Notes: a model not told the origin generated them from the letters alone. DNA of 64,000 nt from Streptococcus oralis subsp. dentisani (GCF_002096335.1 NZ_NCUW01000030.1:124001-188000), one strand, 5' to 3'. Positions 1 to 7,919 are shown, counted from the stretch's first letter. Numbers and translations: made by a program.

Positions 1-754
1 ACAAGCTCGTTATTCGGAGCATAACCACGGTCACTATGGGTTGGCTGCGGACTACTACACCCACTTTACAAGTCCGATTCGTCGTTATCCTGACCTCTTG
101 GTACATCGGATGATTCGCGACTATGGGCGTTCCAAGGAAATAGCAGAGCATTTTGAGCAAGTGATTCCAGAGATTGCGACCCAGTCTTCCAATCGTGAGC
201 GTCGTGCCATCGAGGCAGAGCGTGAAGTCGAAGCCATGAAAAAGGCTGAGTACATGGAAGAATATGTGGGCGAAGAGTACGATGCGGTTGTATCCAGCAT
301 TGTCAAGTTTGGTCTCTTTGTCGAATTACCAAATACAGTCGAAGGTTTGATTCACATTACCAATCTTCCTGAATTTTATCATTTCAACGAGCGTGATTTG
401 ACTCTTCGTGGAGAGAAGTCAGGAATAACCTTCCGTGTGGGGCAACAGATTCGCATTCGCGTTGAAAGAGCGGATAAGACGACAGGTGAGATTGACTTCT
501 CTTATATCCCAAGTGAGTTTGATGTCATTGAAAAAGGCTTGAAACAACAGGCTGGTCGCAAAGAAAGAGGGCGCGGTTCAAGTCGTCGCTCAGATAAGAA
601 GGAAGACAAGAAGAAACAAGGTCGTTTTAATGATAAGCGCAAATCGTCTTCTAAAGACAAAAAGAAAAAGGGTAAGAAACCATTTTACAAAGAAGTAGCT
701 AAGAAAGGAGCCAAGCATGGCAAAGGGCGAGGGAAAGGTCGTCGCACAAAATAA
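1..754 (+). CDS. rnr: Ribonuclease R, C-terminal part (5' end lies outside the window)
   Basis: 3'-5' exoribonuclease of the RNB family that degrades structured RNA and, with SmpB/tmRNA, removes defective mRNAs. The reading frame is open from base 2, so this is the 3' end of a longer gene. Seen: the end of the RNB catalytic domain with the motif [10 protein letters not shown] (bases 69-98), an S1 RNA-binding domain (about 275-510), and a long Lys/Arg-rich tail (about 535-750) typical of RNase R. The stop overlaps the start of smpB by 38 bases, the usual rnr-smpB coupling in streptococci. RNase II is less likely because of the basic tail and the smpB neighbour. Confidence 0.95.
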   Translation, partial: QARYSEHNHGHYGLAADYYTHFTSPIRRYPDLLVHRMIRDYGRSKEIAEHFEQVIPEIATQSSNRERRAIEAEREVEAMKKAEYMEEYVGEEYDAVVSSIVKFGLFVELPNTVEGLIHITNLPEFYHFNERDLTLRGEKSGITFRVGQQIRIRVERADKTTGEIDFSYIPSEFDVIEKGLKQQAGRKERGRGSSRRSDKKEDKKKQGRFNDKRKSSSKDKKKKGKKPFYKEVAKKGAKHGKGRGKGRRTK

Positions 755-1184
755 AAAAGCGCACCACGACTATACAATCGTAGATACGCTAGAGGCAGGA
801 ATGGTCCTGACAGGAACGGAAATCAAGAGTGTTCGAGCGGCTAGAATCAATCTCAAGGATGGCTTTGCCCAAGTAAAAAATGGGGAAGTCTGGTTGAGCA
901 ATGTTCATATTGCTCCTTACGAAGAGGGCAATATCTGGAATCAGGAGCCAGAACGCCGTCGCAAACTCCTGCTCCATAAGAAGCAAATCCAAAAATTGGA
1001 ACAAGAAACCAAAGGAACAGGAATGACCCTAGTTCCCCTCAAAGTCTATCTCAAAGATGGCTATGCCAAACTCCTTTTAGGCCTTGCCAAAGGGAAACAT
1101 GACTATGACAAACGGGAGTCGATCAAGCGACGTGAACAAAATCGTGACATCGCGCGTGTGATGAAAGCTGTGAACCAGCGATAA
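717..1184 (+). CDS. smpB: SsrA-binding protein SmpB
   Basis: Small basic protein that binds tmRNA and delivers it to stalled ribosomes for trans-translation. 155 residues, the normal length. Seen: the SmpB core motifs [18 protein letters not shown] and [21 protein letters not shown], and the basic C-terminal tail that enters the empty mRNA channel. ATG at 717 is preceded by AAGGAG inside the rnr tail, and the gene overlaps rnr by 38 bases, which indicates translational coupling. SmpB and RNase R act in the same quality-control pathway. Confidence 0.97.
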   Translation: MAKGEGKVVAQNKKAHHDYTIVDTLEAGMVLTGTEIKSVRAARINLKDGFAQVKNGEVWLSNVHIAPYEEGNIWNQEPERRRKLLLHKKQIQKLEQETKGTGMTLVPLKVYLKDGYAKLLLGLAKGKHDYDKRESIKRREQNRDIARVMKAVNQR

Positions 1185-1198
1185 GAAGAGGAATAATA

Positions 1199-2059
1199 AT
1201 GGAAAAACTAATCGCCTATAAACGCATGCCCTTGTGGAATAAACAAACAATGCCCGAAGCTGTCCAGCAGAAGCACAATACCAAAGTGGGTACTTGGGGC
1301 AAGATTACAGTTGTAAAAGGAGCACTCAAGTTTATTGAGTTGACAGAGGATGGTGAGGTTCTAGCTGAACACCTTTTCCAAGCAGGGGCCGACAATCCCA
1401 TGGCGCAACCGCAAGCCTGGCATCGAGTAGAGGCAGCCACAGATGATGTAGAATGGTACTTGGAGTTTTATTGTAGACCCGAGGATTACTTTTCTAAGAA
1501 GTACCAGACCAATCCAGTCCATTCAGAGGTTCTAGAGGCCATGCAGACGGTAAAACCTGGAAGAGCCTTGGACTTGGGTTGTGGTCAAGGCCGTAACGCT
1601 CTCTTTTTAGCCCAGCAAGGTTTTGATGTGACAGCTGTGGATCAAAATGAACTATCTCTTGAAATCTTGCAAAGTATCGTAGAGCAAGAGGATCTAGACA
1701 TGCCTGTTGGACTTTATGATATCAATTCAGCCAGCATTAGGCAAGTCTATGATTTTATCGTTTCAACAGTTGTTCTCATGTTTCTTCAAGCGGACCGTAT
1801 TCCAGCTATCATCCAAAATATGCAGGAGAAAACTACGGTCGGTGGCTACAACCTCATCGTCTGTGCCATGGACACGGAGGATTATCCTTGCTCGGTTAAC
1901 TTCCCATTCACCTTTAAAGAAGGGGAATTGGCTGACTACTATAAGGAGTGGGAGTTGGTCAAGTACAATGAAAATCCAGGACATCTGCATCGTCGCGATG
2001 AAAATGGCAATCGCATTCAACTCCGATTTGCGACCATGCTCGCCAAGAAAATCAAGTAA
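1199..2059 (+). CDS. tehB: TehB-type SAM-dependent methyltransferase with N-terminal cupin domain
   Basis: 286 residues. Residues about 1-95 form a cupin-like DUF1971 domain, and residues about 100-285 a class I methyltransferase with the SAM-binding motif LDLGCGQG at 124-131 followed by the acidic AVDQNE loop. This fusion is annotated as tellurite resistance protein TehB; its physiological substrate is unclear, and volatilisation of tellurite or selenite is inferred from the family. It starts 14 bases after smpB with a GAGG ribosome binding site, so it is probably in the same operon. A weak terminator follows. Confidence 0.9.
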   Translation: MEKLIAYKRMPLWNKQTMPEAVQQKHNTKVGTWGKITVVKGALKFIELTEDGEVLAEHLFQAGADNPMAQPQAWHRVEAATDDVEWYLEFYCRPEDYFSKKYQTNPVHSEVLEAMQTVKPGRALDLGCGQGRNALFLAQQGFDVTAVDQNELSLEILQSIVEQEDLDMPVGLYDINSASIRQVYDFIVSTVVLMFLQADRIPAIIQNMQEKTTVGGYNLIVCAMDTEDYPCSVNFPFTFKEGELADYYKEWELVKYNENPGHLHRRDENGNRIQLRFATMLAKKIK

Positions 2060-2080
2060 ATCAAATCTTTACAAATGAAT

Positions 2081-2117
2081 AGAAACCACTTTGCAAGGTT
2101 TCTGTTCGTTTTTATTT
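2081..2117 (+). terminator. Probable weak terminator after tehB
   Basis: Inverted repeat AGAAACC (2081-2087) and GGTTTCT (2097-2103) with a 9-base loop, followed by a T-rich stretch. It lies just after the tehB stop. Confidence 0.5.
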
Positions 2118-2128
2118 GTGGCCTTAGA

Positions 2129-2157
2129 TTGGGGCGAGCAGGATTTTATGCTATACT
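2129..2157 (+). promoter_or_regulatory. Promoter upstream of the Card1-like gene
   Basis: -35 TTGGGG (2129-2134), 17-base spacer, extended -10 TGcTATACT (2149-2157). Its position argues that the longer open frame beginning at 2075 is not used. Confidence 0.6.
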
Positions 2158-2170
2158 AAAAGTAGGAAAT

Positions 2171-3379
2171 ATGAGCAGTAGAGCTGTATTGCTCTCGGCT
2201 CAAGAAAGTGTGGATGATGGAGGTGGTCCAATGGCGAGTCTTTTGGTGGAATTGTATGATCGGCATGTATTGGAAAAGAATGTCTACCAAGCCTTTGTCA
2301 GTGATTGTGACGAGATTCTCTTCCTTTCTTTGACGAAAATAAGCAATAACGATAAACTTTCACTGCGTCACTTTATCACGGACGAAGTCCCCCATATCCA
2401 GCGTGTGATCTTTCGTCAGCTGTCTTTAGAACAACTAGCGGACCAGTTAGATTATTGCCTAGCAGGCTATGACAAAATCCTTCTTGATGTTTTTGGCGGA
2501 GATTCACTCCTTGCCTTATCTCTCTATCAATATGGCTTGGATCGCCACCTCCCCATCGTTGCCATGGATGTCGAGCGGGGCAAACAATACAAGTGGACAG
2601 CTAGTCAGTTGGAAAAAGAAGATTTGGACATTCCAACCCTAAGCATCCAACAGTTGATAGCCTTGCGTGGTGGAAAAATGCTCAAATCCAAACGCCCTGT
2701 CCACTCAGTTGAGCAAATTGCGGCCATAAAAAAACTAGCCAGCTCTGCCATTGCCAATCCTTCCCACTGGTATCAAGTGACCCAATTTTTCTCTCTAGCC
2801 AAGACCAATGACCTTCATGCTGAGACCAAAAAGATACTGGAAAACAACGGCAAGTATTATCACTACCCAGAATCCCTTATCCCTTTACTTGTGGAAGCGG
2901 GGATGCTTTGTATTGAAAGCGAAGACAAGAAACGAGTAGCATACAGCTTTCCAAGTCAAGAAGCTCAAGTCTTTTGCCGCAACAAGGGACATATTTTAGA
3001 GGTATATCTCTATCTCTTGGCGCTTGAATCTCAGCTGTTTGATGAGTGCATGATAGGCGGTGAGATTGATTGGAATGGCATCTTTCCAGAGGCAGATAAT
3101 GTTCAAAATGAGATTGATGTCATTCTGAGAAAGGGACGCTCGATTACCTTTATCTCCTGCAAGATGACTGATTTATCAGTTGAAGCCATCAATGAGCTAG
3201 AAGTCTACGCCAATCATTTTGTTGGGGAGAGTTGCCTCAAGTTGATTGTCTGTACGGGAAAAATCAATCCTGTTTATGCCAATCGTTGTCAGGAATACGG
3301 CGTGCTCGTCATTAGGAGCGAGCAGATACCCAATCTCATTCCCATGCTGAAAAAATACTCTAAGAGGTTTAAAAGGTAG
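2171..3379 (+). CDS. Card1/DUF1887-like protein: CARF-type N-terminus plus PD-(D/E)xK-like nuclease domain
   Basis: About 402 residues from this start. Architecture inferred by eye: a Rossmann/CARF-like N-terminus (strand AVLLSAQE, then CDEILFLSLT, then a glycine motif FGGDSLLAL at about 108-116 where CARF proteins have a TGGTK-type loop), a helical/winged-helix middle, and a C-terminal restriction-endonuclease-like domain with KGHILEVY (272-279), NEID (313-316) and ISCK (328-331). This matches the VC1899/Card1 family, whose characterised members are cyclic-oligoadenylate-activated nucleases of type III CRISPR systems. The acidic residue of the usual ECK motif is Ser here, as in some VC1899-like members. 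No CRISPR or cas10 gene is visible. Start: 2171 keeps the first CARF strand; ATG 2231 has a better GGAGG (2219-2223) but loses that strand. It sits between tehB and coiA. Confidence 0.75.
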   Translation: MSSRAVLLSAQESVDDGGGPMASLLVELYDRHVLEKNVYQAFVSDCDEILFLSLTKISNNDKLSLRHFITDEVPHIQRVIFRQLSLEQLADQLDYCLAGYDKILLDVFGGDSLLALSLYQYGLDRHLPIVAMDVERGKQYKWTASQLEKEDLDIPTLSIQQLIALRGGKMLKSKRPVHSVEQIAAIKKLASSAIANPSHWYQVTQFFSLAKTNDLHAETKKILENNGKYYHYPESLIPLLVEAGMLCIESEDKKRVAYSFPSQEAQVFCRNKGHILEVYLYLLALESQLFDECMIGGEIDWNGIFPEADNVQNEIDVILRKGRSITFISCKMTDLSVEAINELEVYANHFVGESCLKLIVCTGKINPVYANRCQEYGVLVIRSEQIPNLIPMLKKYSKRFKR

Positions 3380-3391
3380 AAAAGTAATATG

Positions 3392-3416
3392 AAAGGCTGG
3401 AATTCCAGTCTTTTTT
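3392..3416 (+). terminator. Terminator after the Card1-like gene
   Basis: Stem AAAG-g-CTGG / CCAG-t-CTTT around AATT, followed by a run of T. It separates the nuclease gene from coiA. Confidence 0.75.
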
Positions 3417-3424
3417 AGTTCTTT

Positions 3425-3432
3425 TTCGAATA
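3425..3432 (+). promoter_or_regulatory. Candidate cin-box (ComX/SigX late competence promoter) of coiA
   Basis: TTCGAATA lies 21 bases before the coiA ATG and differs at one base from the streptococcal combox consensus TACGAATA recognised by the competence sigma factor ComX. coiA is a known late competence gene, which supports the call. An AAAGGAGG ribosome binding site follows. Confidence 0.7.
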
Positions 3433-3453
3433 AATGAGAAAAGGAGGTAGACC

Positions 3454-4410
3454 ATGTTTGTAGCCAGAGATGCCAAGGGAAAATTGGTAAATGCACTCGA
3501 AAAAGACGTTACCAAGCAAGCTTATACCTGCCCCGCCTGTGGTGGTGGACTACGCTTACGCCAAGGACTGAGCATTCGAACGCACTTTGCCCATGAAAGG
3601 TTAAGAGATTGTATGGCCATTTTTGAGAATGAAAGTCCAGAACACTTGGGCAACAAAGAGGCCCTTTATCACTGGGCCAAGAAGGACAGTCAGGTCGCCT
3701 TAGAATATAGTCTGCCCGAGATTCAGCAGATAGCGGATGTTCTTGTCAATGAGAAACTAGCTCTGGAGGTTCAGTGCAGTCCCTTGTCTCAAAAGCTTTT
3801 AGGCGATAGAAGTCAAGGCTACCGAAGTCAGGGATACCAAGTTATCTGGCTACTGGGAGAAAAACTCTGGTTAAAAGAGCGATTAACACAACTGCAAAGG
3901 GGATTTCTCTATTTTAGTCAAAATATGGGATTCTATGTTTGGGAACTAGATCTCAAAAATCAAGTTCTGAGACTCAAATATCTTCTGCATCAGGACCTAC
4001 GTGGCAAGCTTCATTTTCAGGTCAAGGAATTTCCCTTTGGTCAAGGAAATCTCTTGGAAATTTTACGATTTCCTTATCAGAAACAAAAACTGTCTTGTTT
4101 TGCAGTTGTGCAAGATACCACTATCTGTCACTACATTCGCCAACAGTTGTACTACCAAACCCCTTACTGGATGAAAAAACAGGAGGAGGCTTATCAACAA
4201 GGAGACAATTTATTAAACCGTCAACTGGACGACTGGTATCCCCAAGTCAGACCAATAGAATCGGGTGATTTTTTGCAGATTGAAACGGATTTGACTAGCT
4301 ATTATAAAGAATTTTTCGCTTACTATCAAAAAAATATAAAAAATAATCGTCAAAAGCTCTATCCACCAGCCTTTTATCACTTATATTTTTCAGAAAATGT
4401 GATAAAATAG
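3454..4410 (+). CDS. coiA: Competence protein CoiA
   Basis: 318 residues. CoiA is needed for transformation after DNA uptake; it is induced by ComX and acts with RecA/DprA-stage recombination. Seen: an N-terminal zinc-ribbon-like CPAC (C26, C29) with HFAH (44-47), then the nuclease-like core with HLGNKEAL and ALEVQCS typical of the CoiA family. A short in-frame duplication gives RSQGY twice near residue 125. A strong AAGGAGG precedes the ATG. Regulation by competence is inferred from the cin-box at 3425. pepF follows after 18 bases. Confidence 0.95.
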   Translation: MFVARDAKGKLVNALEKDVTKQAYTCPACGGGLRLRQGLSIRTHFAHERLRDCMAIFENESPEHLGNKEALYHWAKKDSQVALEYSLPEIQQIADVLVNEKLALEVQCSPLSQKLLGDRSQGYRSQGYQVIWLLGEKLWLKERLTQLQRGFLYFSQNMGFYVWELDLKNQVLRLKYLLHQDLRGKLHFQVKEFPFGQGNLLEILRFPYQKQKLSCFAVVQDTTICHYIRQQLYYQTPYWMKKQEEAYQQGDNLLNRQLDDWYPQVRPIESGDFLQIETDLTSYYKEFFAYYQKNIKNNRQKLYPPAFYHLYFSENVIK

Positions 4411-4428
4411 AAAGGATGGAGGAATCTT

Positions 4429-6231
4429 ATGGTATTACAACGACATGAAATAAATGAAAAAGATACATGGGATCTTTCGACAATCTACCCAACAGACCAG
4501 GCTTGGGAAGAAGCCTTGAAAGACTTAACTGAAAAAGTACAAACAGCATCCCAGTATGAGGGACATCTCTTGGACAGCGCGGACAGTTTGCTTGAGATTA
4601 CAGAATTCTCACTTGACTTGGAACGCCAAGTTGAAAAGCTTTATGTCTATGCACATATGAAAAATGACCAAGACACACGTGAAGCTAAGTATCAGGAGTA
4701 CTATGCCAAGGCTATGACCCTCTACAGTCAGTTAGAACAAGCCTTTTCATTCTACGAACCTGAGTTTATGGAGATTAGCCAAGAGCAGTATACAGCCTTT
4801 CTAGAAGCTCAGCCGAAACTCCAAGTATACAAACACTTTTTTGACAAGCTCTTGCAAAAGAAAGACCATGTTCTTTCGCAACGTGAGGAAGAATTGCTTG
4901 CTGGAGCAGGAGAAATCTTTGGCTCGGCTAGTGAAACCTTCGCTATTTTGGACAATGCGGATATTAGCTTCCCATATGTCCTTGATGATGAAGGCAAGGA
5001 AGTGCAACTCTCACACGGAACTTACATCCGTTTGATGGAGTCTAAAAATCGTGAAGTGCGCCGTGGTGCCTATGAAGCCCTCTATGCGACATACGAGCAA
5101 TTCCAACACACTTATGCTAAGACTTTGCAGACAAATGTTAAGGTGCAAAACTACCGCGCCAAAGTTCGCAACTATAAGAGCGCTCGCCATGCAGCCCTCG
5201 CTGCCAACTTTGTTCCTGAAAGTGTCTATGACAATCTAGTAGCAGCAGTTCGCAAGCATTTGCCACTCTTGCATCGTTACCTTGAACTTCGTTCTAAAAT
5301 CTTGGGTATTTCAGATCTCAAGATGTACGATGTATACACACCACTATCTTCAGTAGAATACAGCTTTACCTACGAAGAAGCCTTGAAAAAGGCTGAAGAA
5401 GCCTTGGCAGTCTTGGGTGACGACTACTTGAGCCGTGTTAAACGGGCCTTTAGTGAGCGTTGGATTGATGTCTATGAAAACCAAGGCAAGCGTTCTGGTG
5501 CCTACTCTGGTGGTTCTTACGATACCAATGCCTTCATGCTTCTCAACTGGCAGGACAATCTAGACAATCTCTTTACCCTTGTCCATGAGACTGGTCACAG
5601 TATGCACTCCAGCTATACTCGTGAAACTCAACCTTATGTTTACGGAGATTACTCTATCTTTTTGGCAGAGATTGCCTCAACGACCAACGAAAATATCTTG
5701 ACGGAGAAATTACTGGCAGAAGTAGAAGATGATGCAACTCGCTTTGCTATTCTCAATAACTTCTTGGATGGTTTCCGTGGAACAGTCTTCCGTCAAACTC
5801 AATTCGCTGAGTTTGAACATGCTATCCACCAAGCAGACCAAAATGGAGAAGTCTTGACAAGTGATTTCCTGAATAAACTCTATGCTGACTTGAACCAAGA
5901 GTACTATGGACTTAGCAAAGAAGACAATCCTGAAATTCAGTACGAATGGGCGCGCATTCCACACTTCTACTATAACTACTACGTATACCAGTATTCGACT
6001 GGTTTTGCAGCGGCTTCAGCCTTGGCTGAGAAGATTGTCCATGGTAGTCAGGAAGACCGTGACCGTTATATCGACTACCTCAAGGCAGGTAAGTCAGACT
6101 ATCCACTCAATGTCATGAGAAAAGCGGGAGTGGATATGGAGAAGGAAGACTATCTCAACGACGCCTTTGCAGTCTTTGAACGCCGCTTGAATGAGTTTGA
6201 AGCCTTAGTTGAAAAATTGGGACTAGCTTAA
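4429..6231 (+). CDS. pepF: Oligoendopeptidase F (M3 zinc metallopeptidase)
   Basis: 600 residues, the usual PepF length. Cytosolic zinc endopeptidase that cuts medium-sized peptides. Catalytic motif HETGH at 386-390 with the downstream glutamate-containing segment [11 protein letters not shown], and the N-terminal PepF domain. It starts 18 bases after coiA with GGAGG; the sequence TGTGATAAAAT at the end of coiA (4398-4408) may serve as its own -10. The next gene follows 1 base later, so pepF and the methyltransferase gene are cotranscribed. Confidence 0.96.
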   Translation: MVLQRHEINEKDTWDLSTIYPTDQAWEEALKDLTEKVQTASQYEGHLLDSADSLLEITEFSLDLERQVEKLYVYAHMKNDQDTREAKYQEYYAKAMTLYSQLEQAFSFYEPEFMEISQEQYTAFLEAQPKLQVYKHFFDKLLQKKDHVLSQREEELLAGAGEIFGSASETFAILDNADISFPYVLDDEGKEVQLSHGTYIRLMESKNREVRRGAYEALYATYEQFQHTYAKTLQTNVKVQNYRAKVRNYKSARHAALAANFVPESVYDNLVAAVRKHLPLLHRYLELRSKILGISDLKMYDVYTPLSSVEYSFTYEEALKKAEEALAVLGDDYLSRVKRAFSERWIDVYENQGKRSGAYSGGSYDTNAFMLLNWQDNLDNLFTLVHETGHSMHSSYTRETQPYVYGDYSIFLAEIASTTNENILTEKLLAEVEDDATRFAILNNFLDGFRGTVFRQTQFAEFEHAIHQADQNGEVLTSDFLNKLYADLNQEYYGLSKEDNPEIQYEWARIPHFYYNYYVYQYSTGFAAASALAEKIVHGSQEDRDRYIDYLKAGKSDYPLNVMRKAGVDMEKEDYLNDAFAVFERRLNEFEALVEKLGLA

Positions 6232-6232
6232 G

Positions 6233-6946
6233 ATGGTAGAGTCTTATAGTAAAAATGCCAATCACAATATGCGACGTCCCGTTGTCAAGGAAGAAATCGT
6301 AGAGTTCATGCGCCAGCGTCAAAAGCAGGTGACAGGTTCCTTGAAAGAATTGGAAACCTTCGCTCGTAAGGAAAATATTCCCATTATTCCTCATGAAACA
6401 GTCGCATATTTCCGTTTTCTCATGGAAAGTCTGCAGCCCAAGAACATTTTGGAGATTGGAACGGCAATTGGCTTTTCTGCCCTCCTGATGGCGGAACATG
6501 CACCAAATGCTAAGATTACAACCATTGACCGCAATCCTGAGATGATAGGCTTTGCCAAGGAAAACTTTGCCCAGTTTGACAGTCGCAAACAAATCACCCT
6601 CCTAGAGGGAGACGCAGTCGATGTCTTGTTAACCTTGACTGAAACATATGACTTTGTCTTTATGGATTCAGCCAAGTCCAAGTACATCGTCTTTCTACCA
6701 GAAATCCTTAAACACTTGGAAGTTGGTGGAGTAGTGGTTTTGGATGATATTTTCCAAGGAGGCGATGTTGCCAAGGACATCATGGAAGTCCGTCGGGGTC
6801 AACGCACCATTTACCGTGGTTTGCAAAGACTGTTCGACGCAACGTTAGACAATCCAGATTTAACAGCGACTTTAGTTCCACTTGGAGACGGTATTCTTAT
6901 GCTACGAAAGAATGTGGAAAATGTAACTTTACCAGAAATGGAATAA
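6233..6946 (+). CDS. trmR: Class I O-methyltransferase, TrmR/YrrM-like
   Basis: 237 residues. SAM-dependent methyltransferase of the catechol/caffeoyl-CoA O-methyltransferase fold. Seen: SAM motif LEIGTAIGFSALLMAE, acidic loop TIDRNPEM, the metal-site segment FVFMDSAKSKY, and VVVLDDIF. Members in Firmicutes (YrrM/TrmR) methylate 5-hydroxyuridine at tRNA position 34; that specific role is inferred from family resemblance. Tightly linked to pepF. A terminator whose stem also contains the next gene's ribosome binding site follows. Confidence 0.85.
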   Translation: MVESYSKNANHNMRRPVVKEEIVEFMRQRQKQVTGSLKELETFARKENIPIIPHETVAYFRFLMESLQPKNILEIGTAIGFSALLMAEHAPNAKITTIDRNPEMIGFAKENFAQFDSRKQITLLEGDAVDVLLTLTETYDFVFMDSAKSKYIVFLPEILKHLEVGGVVVLDDIFQGGDVAKDIMEVRRGQRTIYRGLQRLFDATLDNPDLTATLVPLGDGILMLRKNVENVTLPEME

Positions 6947-6958
6947 TATTAAAAATCG

Positions 6959-6964
6959 TATAAT
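6959..6964 (+). promoter_or_regulatory. Possible -10 element of the serine recombinase gene
   Basis: Perfect TATAAT without a convincing -35. A start site about 7 bases downstream would lie at the end of the 5' arm of the hairpin at 6962-6990. Confidence 0.4.
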
Positions 6965-6993
6965 CCTTCTGTATCAAAAACAGGAGGATTTTT
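6962..6993 (+). terminator. Terminator after trmR; stem includes the recombinase ribosome binding site
   Basis: 11-bp stem: 6962-6972 (AATCCTTCTGT) pairs with 6980-6990 (ACAGGAGGATT) with one G-T pair, followed by TTTTT. AGGAGG (6982-6987) is inside the 3' arm and is the Shine-Dalgarno of the gene starting at 6994. Confidence 0.8.
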
Positions 6994-7617
6994 ATGTCTC
7001 AAAACATCATCAATATTGGCTATGCACGCGTTTCAACCCACAAGCAAGATTTGGGCTTAGAGGTGCAAATCGATGCTCTCAAGCATTGTGCCCAGCTTTT
7101 TATCGAGCGTGAATCTGGCTCAAATAATGCACGCTCAGAACTCGAAAAGGCTCTAAAATTGGCCCAAACGCTTTCGAAAAAAGGAATGCAAGTCACTTTC
7201 ACCATCTACAAACTTGATAGGCTCACCCGCTCCATGTTTAAATTGCTGAAAATAATCGAGCAGCTCAACGAACATCAAATCCAGCTCATCAGCCTGTATG
7301 AAAAGCTGGAAACCGATTCGCTCATTGGTAGGTTACTTTGTATGATTTTAGGATTTGTGGCAGAAAGTGAGCTGGAAAACTTGCGATTTCGTACCCGTGA
7401 AGGACTTCGTAAAGCCAAGGAAAAAGGCATCAAACTAGGTGCCAAGCGAATGTCAAAAGATAAGGAGGAGAGAATCATTGAGCAGTATTTGGCAGGGGAA
7501 ACAAGCATCAGAACAATAGCAAAAACAGAACGAATTTCGACCTCAACCATCTATAAAGTCTTGGAACGAAACAAGGTGGCCAACAATCGCAAAAATGTTT
7601 CGCAAATTTCTTGCTAA
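6994..7617 (+). CDS. Small serine recombinase (resolvase/invertase family)
   Basis: 207 residues, typical for small serine recombinases. Catalytic Ser14 in GYARVST; downstream YKLDRLTRS carries the conserved arginines of the active site; the long E-helix (AESELENLRFRTREGLRKAKEKG) is followed by a C-terminal helix-turn-helix (about 165-195: IIEQYLAGETSIRTIAKTE...STIYKVL). Such proteins catalyse site-specific resolution or inversion between short dyad sites. No transposase is next to it, so a plasmid or transposon origin is only inferred. Candidate sites lie just downstream (7652-7683 and 7771-7802). The ribosome binding site is in a terminator stem. Confidence 0.93.
   Translation: MSQNIINIGYARVSTHKQDLGLEVQIDALKHCAQLFIERESGSNNARSELEKALKLAQTLSKKGMQVTFTIYKLDRLTRSMFKLLKIIEQLNEHQIQLISLYEKLETDSLIGRLLCMILGFVAESELENLRFRTREGLRKAKEKGIKLGAKRMSKDKEERIIEQYLAGETSIRTIAKTERISTSTIYKVLERNKVANNRKNVSQISC
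7595..7609 (+). other. Candidate recombinase half-site inside the end of the recombinase gene
   Basis: ATGTTTCGC followed by AAA repeats the arm sequence of the full dyad site at 7652-7683, here without a partner arm. It is 57 bases upstream of that site and directly beside the promoter at 7611-7639. Confidence 0.35.
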
Positions 7618-7639
7618 AAACAAGATAAAATGCTACAAT
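7611..7639 (+). promoter_or_regulatory. Promoter reading into the dyad-site/terminator region
   Basis: -35 TTGCTA (7611-7616), 17-base spacer, extended -10 TGcTACAAT (7631-7639). The predicted start near 7646 places both dyad sites and the terminator in the leader of the LPxTG gene at 7920, which has no better promoter of its own. Confidence 0.6.
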
Positions 7640-7651
7640 GAAGGCGTAAAT

Positions 7652-7683
7652 ATGTTTCGATTAACGACCGTTTGGCGAAACAT
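7652..7683 (+). other. Candidate serine-recombinase crossover/binding site 1 (32-bp dyad)
   Basis: Outer arms ATGTTTCG (7652-7659) and CGAAACAT (7676-7683) are perfect inverted repeats. Inside are AACG and CGTT around a central AC. The 8-3-4-2-4-3-8 layout resembles crossover sites of small serine recombinases. About 23 of 32 bases match site 2. Confidence 0.55.
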
Positions 7684-7735
7684 TCAAAATAACAATGTGA
7701 ATATTTCAGAAAATACAAATTTAACAAGGTTTTGA
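7652..7735 (+). CDS. Possible 27-residue leader peptide in the attenuator region
   Basis: An ATG-to-TGA frame begins with the 5' arm of site 1 (MFRLTTVWRN...) and stops inside the loop of the terminator hairpin at 7711-7756. No Shine-Dalgarno would lie in the transcript predicted from 7646, so translation is uncertain. If translated, ribosomes would cover the 5' arm of the terminator. It may simply be a chance frame. Confidence 0.25.
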   Translation: MFRLTTVWRNIQNNNVNISENTNLTRF

Positions 7736-7767
7736 GTCTGTGTTAGATTTGTATTTTTTTTGTTTTT
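7711..7767 (+). terminator. Strong terminator between the two dyad sites
   Basis: Stem AAATACAAAT-t-TAACA (7711-7726) pairs with TGTTA-g-ATTTGTATTT (7741-7756) around a 14-base loop, followed by a long run of T. It separates the promoter at 7611-7639 from the surface-protein gene. Confidence 0.85.
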
Positions 7768-7770
7768 TAA

Positions 7771-7802
7771 GTGTATCGTTTAACGGTCCTTAGGCGATAC
7801 AC
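7771..7802 (+). other. Candidate serine-recombinase crossover/binding site 2 (32-bp dyad)
   Basis: Outer arms GTGTATCG (7771-7778) and CGATACAC (7795-7802) are perfect inverted repeats. The arms differ from site 1 at two positions, and both differences are compensated on the other side. The central dinucleotide is GT, the complement of AC in site 1, so the cores match when one site is inverted. It lies 119 bases from site 1. Confidence 0.55.
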
Positions 7803-7876
7803 CAAAACCCTTGTCGCTCAAGTGGTTGAGGAGAACTTTACGAAAAACTAAATCAAAAATTATGCCTTTTGTAGTA

Positions 7877-7914
7877 TTTACATACCTAAAAGGTAATCTA
7901 CATGCCTAAGGAGG
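7877..7914 (+). repeat. Two imperfect 20-bp-period direct repeats spanning the ribosome binding site
   Basis: TTTACATACCTAAAAGG (7877-7893) and TCTACATGCCTAAGGAGG (7897-7914) agree at most positions. The second copy contains the AAGGAGG ribosome binding site of the LPxTG gene. It looks like a short local duplication or a pair of operator-like sequences. Confidence 0.5.
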
Positions 7915-7919
7915 AAATG

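Noticed and set aside
2075-2170. Upstream extension of the Card1-like gene
   Set aside because: It includes the tehB terminator and the promoter at 2129-2157, so it is unlikely to be translated.
7567-7574. An additional inverted recombinase half-site (CGAAACAA)
   Set aside because: It faces away from the half-site at 7595 and matches over only 7-8 bases, so chance is likely.
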